Positions 59,603-64,000 of a DNA stretch of 64,000 bases are shown piece after piece. Made by a program: the position numbers and the translations under genes. Each line of letters begins with the position of its first letter. Position 1 is the first letter of the stretch. The notes beneath the pieces are model-generated. The model was not told the DNA's origin and did no database searches. It saw only the letters and a program-made list of their open reading frames with translations. The stretch is from Dolomedes plantarius (Eukaryota > Arthropoda > Arachnida > Araneae > Dolomedidae): positions 213,275,589-213,339,588 of the forward strand of contig OU015495.1 in assembly GCA_907164885.2 (NCBI GenBank), in the 5' to 3' direction.

Positions 59603-60338
59603 TTATCGATAATATAGACATTTCCCTATATATGTATGGGTATATACATATATCAACATAGATTTTTATTACAGAACTTTGTTATTCTTATGTATACGAT
59701 ACTCGTATTCATCGAACTTTGAAACTAAGCTACTTTGTTTGAACAGTGACAACACAAATTACAACGTGTACAGATTCAGATAATATACGGAAGCCCGGGG
59801 TATATGGCAAATAAAATCGAGTACAGAGATATTCTTCTTCCACTTTGTTCGGCTTTTAGGATCAGTCCACTGGCAGTCAGGTCAGAGTCTAAAATGATAT
59901 GATGAATATTGCCGTTTCCTGGAGCACTGTATCAAAATAACACTTTACTGTAAAGTTCAAATTTCCCAAAATAGAGTGGGCTTATTATTCTCTCGTTCCC
60001 TATGTACAGCATCCTTTGTCTTTCTCTCCTTTGAATCAGCCATAAAAATCCTATGTACAAATTGATACAATTCCAAACAAGTCCGCAGTGCAACACCGCG
60101 AAGATTTATATTACACAAATAATGTACAACTGTATGCATTATTCCAGCCTTTGACGCCGTTGAAGTTGATTATACTGATTGAAAATTCGACTTTGAAGTT
60201 GTTGTTCTTTTATATGAAAGTTATGCTGTTTTAAAAGTAATATTAATGTGTCTGTTTCATGATATACTGTACAATCCAACAACTGTTTAAAGAAAGAAAA
60301 GCAATAGAAGCCTTAGTTGAATTTTAAGGTTAGTGTTA

Positions 60339-60433
60339 TCACAGGGAAGCTAAACTGTCTTTATCTGTTTCGGTTGTTTGCTCCCTTGATGGGGTCATTT
60401 GCACGCTCAGCTTCACTTGCTCGACAGTTGTGC
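60339..60433 (-). CDS. Putative terminal coding exon, gene unrecognised
   Basis: A strong acceptor, TTTTTGTTCTGTTTGCAG, ends at 60434 on the minus strand, with a branch-like AATTGAT upstream. After two bases the frame reads TTVEQVKLSVQMTPSREQTT and ETDKDSLASL, then TGA at 60341-60339. A second frame is also open for 23 codons (HNCRASEAERANDPIKGANN, then RNR and stop), so the phase is not settled. Both are rich in polar residues, as in a cytoplasmic or disordered C-terminus. I do not recognise the protein. The upstream exon is outside the window. The context of a long transposon-poor UTR supports a real gene. Confidence 0.5.
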
Positions 60434-60874
60434 CTGCAAACAGAACAAAAATCAATTAATTGAACAATAATTACATTTATTTTATTTTACAATGGAAACA
60501 TTTAATTTTTATGTCTACGCAGAGGAATGGGCGTTACCGAATATGTCGATACGGTAGTTCTATCGTGCGGTTTTGAATTTTAGTTAAAGATCGTATGTTT
60601 TATGAGATAGTTACAACCTCCCCAAATTTCGATGGGAAATCAGATTGTTCTTCGTCGAACAGCTGTGTTAAAATACGCCAAGTTATTGGTACATCGAATG
60701 CATTTTACGCTATTTTAGCATATAGTGTGTAGTTATGAGGGTAAGAGAACACAAGTATTTTTCCATTTCTAATTATGCAGGAATCTCCGGAAATTTTTTT
60801 ATCAAACTGTAGAGCAGTGTGACCCGGGGTGACGTGAGTGATATTGAAGGCGGGAAAGCTTAGATAATTAGCAA
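60434..60874 (-). other. Putative intron, proximal part
   Basis: Begins with the splice acceptor of the terminal exon. Otherwise no recognised features; moderately balanced composition around 60800-60850. Confidence 0.35.
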
Positions 60875-61590
60875 ATAATTACAAGATAAAAAAGACTTTT
60901 TATATACCATGTGTTTAAATTTTCTGTTGAATCATATAAACTTGACAATTCTATGAATATTTAAAAATTTAAGATATATGACTAATTCTAAGTACAAGAA
61001 ATAAAACGTTCTACAAATAAAGCACACATTATATTTTAATAAACATTCAGCAAATAATGAATTTGTATAAATGCATATTCGTACAATAATAAGACTGCAT
61101 TAACCACCCAACCCTCCTTTCATTAAAAAAAAAAGAAAACAAATGTAATTTACATGCAGCTTCTGCATCAGCTGCAAACGAATTCGCATCTTCCATAGTT
61201 AATTATGGATTTCAAAATTATAAATTTTAATCGATAATTTGAAGGAAAAAAAATCAATGAATTTCGCAAATAGCATGCCGGCTTAAATAAAAATTATCCC
61301 ATTGTAATGAAAATGTAATATGCTTGGTTCACTATTTCGTTAATAGATGGCGCCTGTAGCGCAGTAACTTTTGACTCCAGACACTACTCGAATTTTTACG
61401 TAATGGATTTTAAAATATGGAATAAAGATGGCTAAAAGTATTAAAATAATGCATTGTCATCGTGTTCTGAGCTATTCTAAAAGTTTCAAATGTCTAGCTA
61501 GTCGGAAAGTGAGTTAAAAATCGATTGCAAGGTTTGTACCAGACAAACACACACGCAAACAAGAAAGCAAGTTAATAAAAACATGGTAAT
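60875..61590. repeat. Dispersed unclassified repeat, copy 2 (inverted)
   Basis: About 60875-60963 and 61428-61578 match 14845-14930 and 14147-14292 in reverse complement, in the matching order. In between, 61392-61420 matches 3079-3107 exactly in reverse complement. It contains GATGGCGCC near 61346. Class unknown; no terminal repeats seen. Confidence 0.65.
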
Positions 61591-61692
61591 TAAAGACTCC
61601 TTTACAACATTAACGTAACTCAAATAAATTTCATGTTGGCCTCAAAACTCAATTTGAATCATCATCACAAATACCGTCGCAAAATCACATAA

Positions 61693-61696
<4 letters not shown>

Positions 61697-61773
<77 letters not shown>
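61697..61773. repeat. (AT)n microsatellite
   Basis: About 38 AT units. Confidence 0.95.
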
Positions 61774-61776
<3 letters not shown>

Positions 61777-61914
61777 CACATTAAAAATGAGGACAATTTT
61801 TTATTTATTCAAATTTTCCAGTTATTTTTTTTTCAACGTTATACCGCATTTACACATTTGTGATCGCGCCACCCGAAAAGACATTCGCTAGACATTCGTC
61901 ACGTTTCTGCATCG

Positions 61915-62457
61915 TAGGGTTTATCTCCCGGGATTTCTCGTTCTCGATTCCCGGGAAATTCACTAAAATATCTATTCCCGATTTCCCGGGTAAAAATAAT
62001 CGATTCCCGGGATTATTTTAGGTACAGATGTAGTATACGCAACAGACGCCAAGGGGCGATTTTTCCGCCAAATCTGGTAGTTTGGCGGTTTTTGTTTTCT
62101 AGCAACCCTAGTGGGTTTGGCAGATACGATTTTACGCCAAATACGAAATCACGCCAAATTGCGCGCGATTTTACGCGACACGACTCAATTAGGACACGAC
62201 TCGCTGATAATTCAATTAATGCGTTAGTTTGTCTCAGAACGTATTTTATGAACTCTTCTAATCAATAACTTGCCTTTGTTCTATTAGTAATTAAGTCTTT
62301 TGTTTTATTTAAAAATGAAATGATTTTTTTTTTAAATTTAACAAATTTTTTAAATAATAAATATTAGAAACCCGAGTTTCCCGGTTTTCCCGGGAATCTC
62401 TTTTAAAATGTTCTCGTTTCCCGGAATCCATTATTTGCCGGGAAATAAGAAACCCTA
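61915..62457. mobile_element. hAT element, 543 bp, exact 8-bp duplication
   Basis: The left end is TAGGGTTTATCTCCCGGG. The right end, inverted, is TAGGGTTTCTTATTTCCCGG. CTGCATCG is present exactly on both sides (61907-61914 and 62458-62465). TTCCCGGG is repeated several times near both ends. Inside is a fragment of the GATGTAGTATACGCAA repeat (62034-62100). No coding. Confidence 0.95.
62034..62112. repeat. Fragment of the GATGTAGTATACGCAA repeat
   Basis: GATGTAGTATACGCAAC, CGCCAAGGGGCGATTTTT and TTTGGCGGTTTTT match the inverted right part of 40256-40665. Its own inverse end is not visible here. It is the innermost layer of the nest. Confidence 0.7.
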
Positions 62458-62913
62458 CTGCATCGACGCGAGTGACCGTTCTCACATTCCCGCCTCTCGC
62501 TGTGAACGAGACTTCCCGTCGCAACGGCGGCATTCGCCCCTTTGGACTCGTGCCAGAAAACCGCTCCCGAAGCGAGCGCCACGATTGGCGAGGAGAAACG
62601 GCGAGAACACCGCTTACACATCCCCCCCCCCACGCGATTCGACTCGCTGCTATCGCGAATGTGTAAATGCGGTGTTATATTTAATATTTTGCGATATTTA
62701 AAAATATTTTTAAAAAGGTATTTAAAAGATCTGGAAGTATTCAGGGTAGCAAAAAGAAGAAAAACGTGGAATGGGAAAAAAAAAATGAACAAGATATAGA
62801 AGGAAAAAAGAACAAATTTCAGGTAGTTTCTTTTAACGAAACTACCGCGGGTTATTAACGTAGGATTACTTATTGTTGCTTACCTCTTTTGTACGTATAT
62901 ATGTATGTATGTG

Positions 62914-62964
<51 letters not shown>

Positions 62965-63262
62965 TGTCAAAATTTTGGCGCAAACTGCTTGCCCAAGCTG
63001 TATGTCAAACTGCTTGCCCAAGCGATACAGAATTGGATCGGCGAGCTGCCAAAATTATAATTCGTGACGCAGGACATCTGAAATTTTGCCTTCCGGAGGA
63101 ACAGTATGGAGGAACGAAATCCTACGTTAAAATACATATAAAAAATGTAGGAAATTTCAATAGACGCTATGATATATTTTTAATTTGTGTAAATTTTCTT
63201 ATAATAAGATTCCACTATATGCTTCCTAAATGAACGTATTTACTTTCAATTTTTATGAGTCT

Positions 63263-63345
63263 TCGCTGTTATTGTTTTCGCTGTTATTGATCTGTTATTC
63301 GCTGTTATTGATTTGTTATTCGCTGTTATTCGCCGTTATTGTCCA
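63263..63345 (+). repeat. Minisatellite of TTCGCTGTTATTG-type units
   Basis: CGCTGTTATT occurs about five times with short spacers (TTGTTTT, GATCTGTTATT, GATTTGTTATT). It is compact and not coding. Confidence 0.85.
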
Positions 63346-63755
63346 TTTCTTTAATACTTCGTCTATTTCACGCTTTTGTCATTTCTTTGTTCCCCATTTT
63401 GCCATCTGTTCGCCGTTTTTGTGCAGAAAGAAATGGCAACGTTCAATCTGCACTCAAAAGGTTCATTCAGGGACTCAAAATGATGCATTCTGATGTTCCT
63501 GGTCCTTACGTTCCACTGAGCGATACATTTCTCTCGAAAAAGGCTGCTTGATGCCTTCAAAAGTCAAACAGAATATTTATTCTTCCTTTTAAACGGGAAT
63601 TGAATGTTCTGCTTACTTGCTATTACTCGCGAATACAGTAAATACATTGTTCAAGAAAAAGTTTTTTTTTCTGTTTATTTAAACTAGTTTACACGAGAAA
63701 AGTGTCATACATTTTTAATAGTGCTGTATAATTAAAAAATGTAGATTAAAAAAAA

Positions 63756-63796
<41 letters not shown>

Positions 63797-63824
63797 GACC
63801 TCACAGATGTGTCCGTGAGACATT

Positions 63825-63916
63825 TTAACCTTTAGCTTACGGGGCCCATTTTTCCTATTCCCTCCCTAGAACAGGAGATTTCATATCCCTGTTTGTAAGA
63901 ACGACCATTAATGGGG

Positions 63917-63953
<37 letters not shown>

Positions 63954-63962
63954 CATACATAA

Positions 63963-64000
<38 letters not shown>
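63825..64000 (+). repeat. M repeat copy 3 with (TA)n tail
   Basis: TTAACCTTTAGCTTACGGGG starts it at 63825 and CATTAATGGGGTTATATAT ends it near 63920, followed by (TA)n to the window edge, broken by TACATACATACATAA. It is more diverged than the 43766 and 44674 copies. Confidence 0.8.

Larger units (their letters stand above)
54890..60338 (-). other. Putative long 3' UTR of a host gene
   Basis: About 5.4 kb between a good minus-strand poly(A) signal and a minus-strand terminal coding exon. It is strikingly poor in recognisable transposons (one possible hAT MITE at 59333) compared with the rest of the window. It has several minus-strand TGTAAATA motifs (complement at 55216, 55683, 55924, 56052 and 58849), which match the Pumilio-binding consensus. 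Long open frames here (for example 56697-57038, plus strand) look like chance. The UTR status is inferred. Confidence 0.5.
61843..62673. mobile_element. TIR element (ACCGCATTTACACAT ends) holding a hAT
   Basis: ACCGCATTTACACAT at 61843-61857 is the exact inverse of 62659-62673. The similarity continues inward with GTGATCGCG and CGCGATAGC. Without the hAT insertion it is about 280 bp and GC-rich, unlike the surroundings. Superfamily and target duplication are unclear. It is the outer layer of a three-level nest. Confidence 0.75.
62674..64000. other. Putative intron, distal part, with small tandem repeats
   Basis: No exon was recognised. A (TA)n run lies at about 62917-62949. CAAACTGCTTGCCCAAGC occurs twice (62982-62999 and 63007-63024). 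CGCTGTTATT units recur at about 63263-63345. A frame near 63030-63130 (LDRRAAKIIIRDAGHLKFCL) looks somewhat protein-like but matches nothing I know. Another (AT)n lies at 63757-63792. Confidence 0.35.

Noticed and set aside
63263..63345. CRISPR-like array
   Set aside because: Short direct repeats without regular unique spacers, in eukaryotic DNA; it is a minisatellite.

Overview
This is AT-rich eukaryotic nuclear DNA. There are no operons, no ribosome-binding sites and almost no long open frames. It is packed with DNA transposons of kinds common in arthropods: Helitrons, hAT, Tc1/mariner, pogo-like, Harbinger-like and TTAA-bounded elements, plus long (TA)n and (CA)n arrays. The most likely source is an arthropod, perhaps a chelicerate such as a spider. 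That is inferred from the repeat mix only; no host gene was recognised.

Layout. From 1 to 13.6 kb: a Tc1 relic split by a Helitron, a 1.26 kb Tc1 element with readable transposase halves, further Helitrons, and two inverted copies of one hAT element, one of them inside another Tc1 relic. From 13.6 to 24 kb: mostly unassigned sequence with an LTR-like block, a pogo-like element, Tc1 and mariner fragments and a reverse-strand Helitron. From 24 to 36.7 kb: a Harbinger-type MITE, a Tc1 relic holding an LTR-like block, several hAT elements, two related TTAA-bounded elements, a pogo-like element, an internally deleted mariner element and a duplicated MITE with a tRNA-like insert. From 36.7 to 39.3 kb nothing was recognised. 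From 39.3 to 54.5 kb: hAT elements with exact 8-bp target duplications, a Helitron with an internal tandem repeat, a pogo-like element set in (TA)n arrays, a near-complete Tc1-type element with DD36E-like spacing, another Helitron, a mariner fragment and a Helitron nested in a hAT.

The interval 54.9-60.43 kb is different. It is nearly free of recognisable transposons. At 60433 it has a strong reverse-strand splice acceptor followed by a short open frame and a stop, and at 54.9 kb a reverse-strand AATAAA with GT-rich sequence beyond it. I read it as the last exon and a long 3' UTR of an unidentified host gene on the minus strand, whose intron continues to the right edge. That intron holds a three-level nest of elements at 61.8-62.7 kb.

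Every transposase seen is broken by stops, frameshifts, deletions or a changed catalytic residue, so nothing here looks autonomous. Element boundaries rest on terminal motifs plus target-site duplications read directly in the sequence. Superfamily names rest on known terminal motifs and protein motifs. No database search was made.
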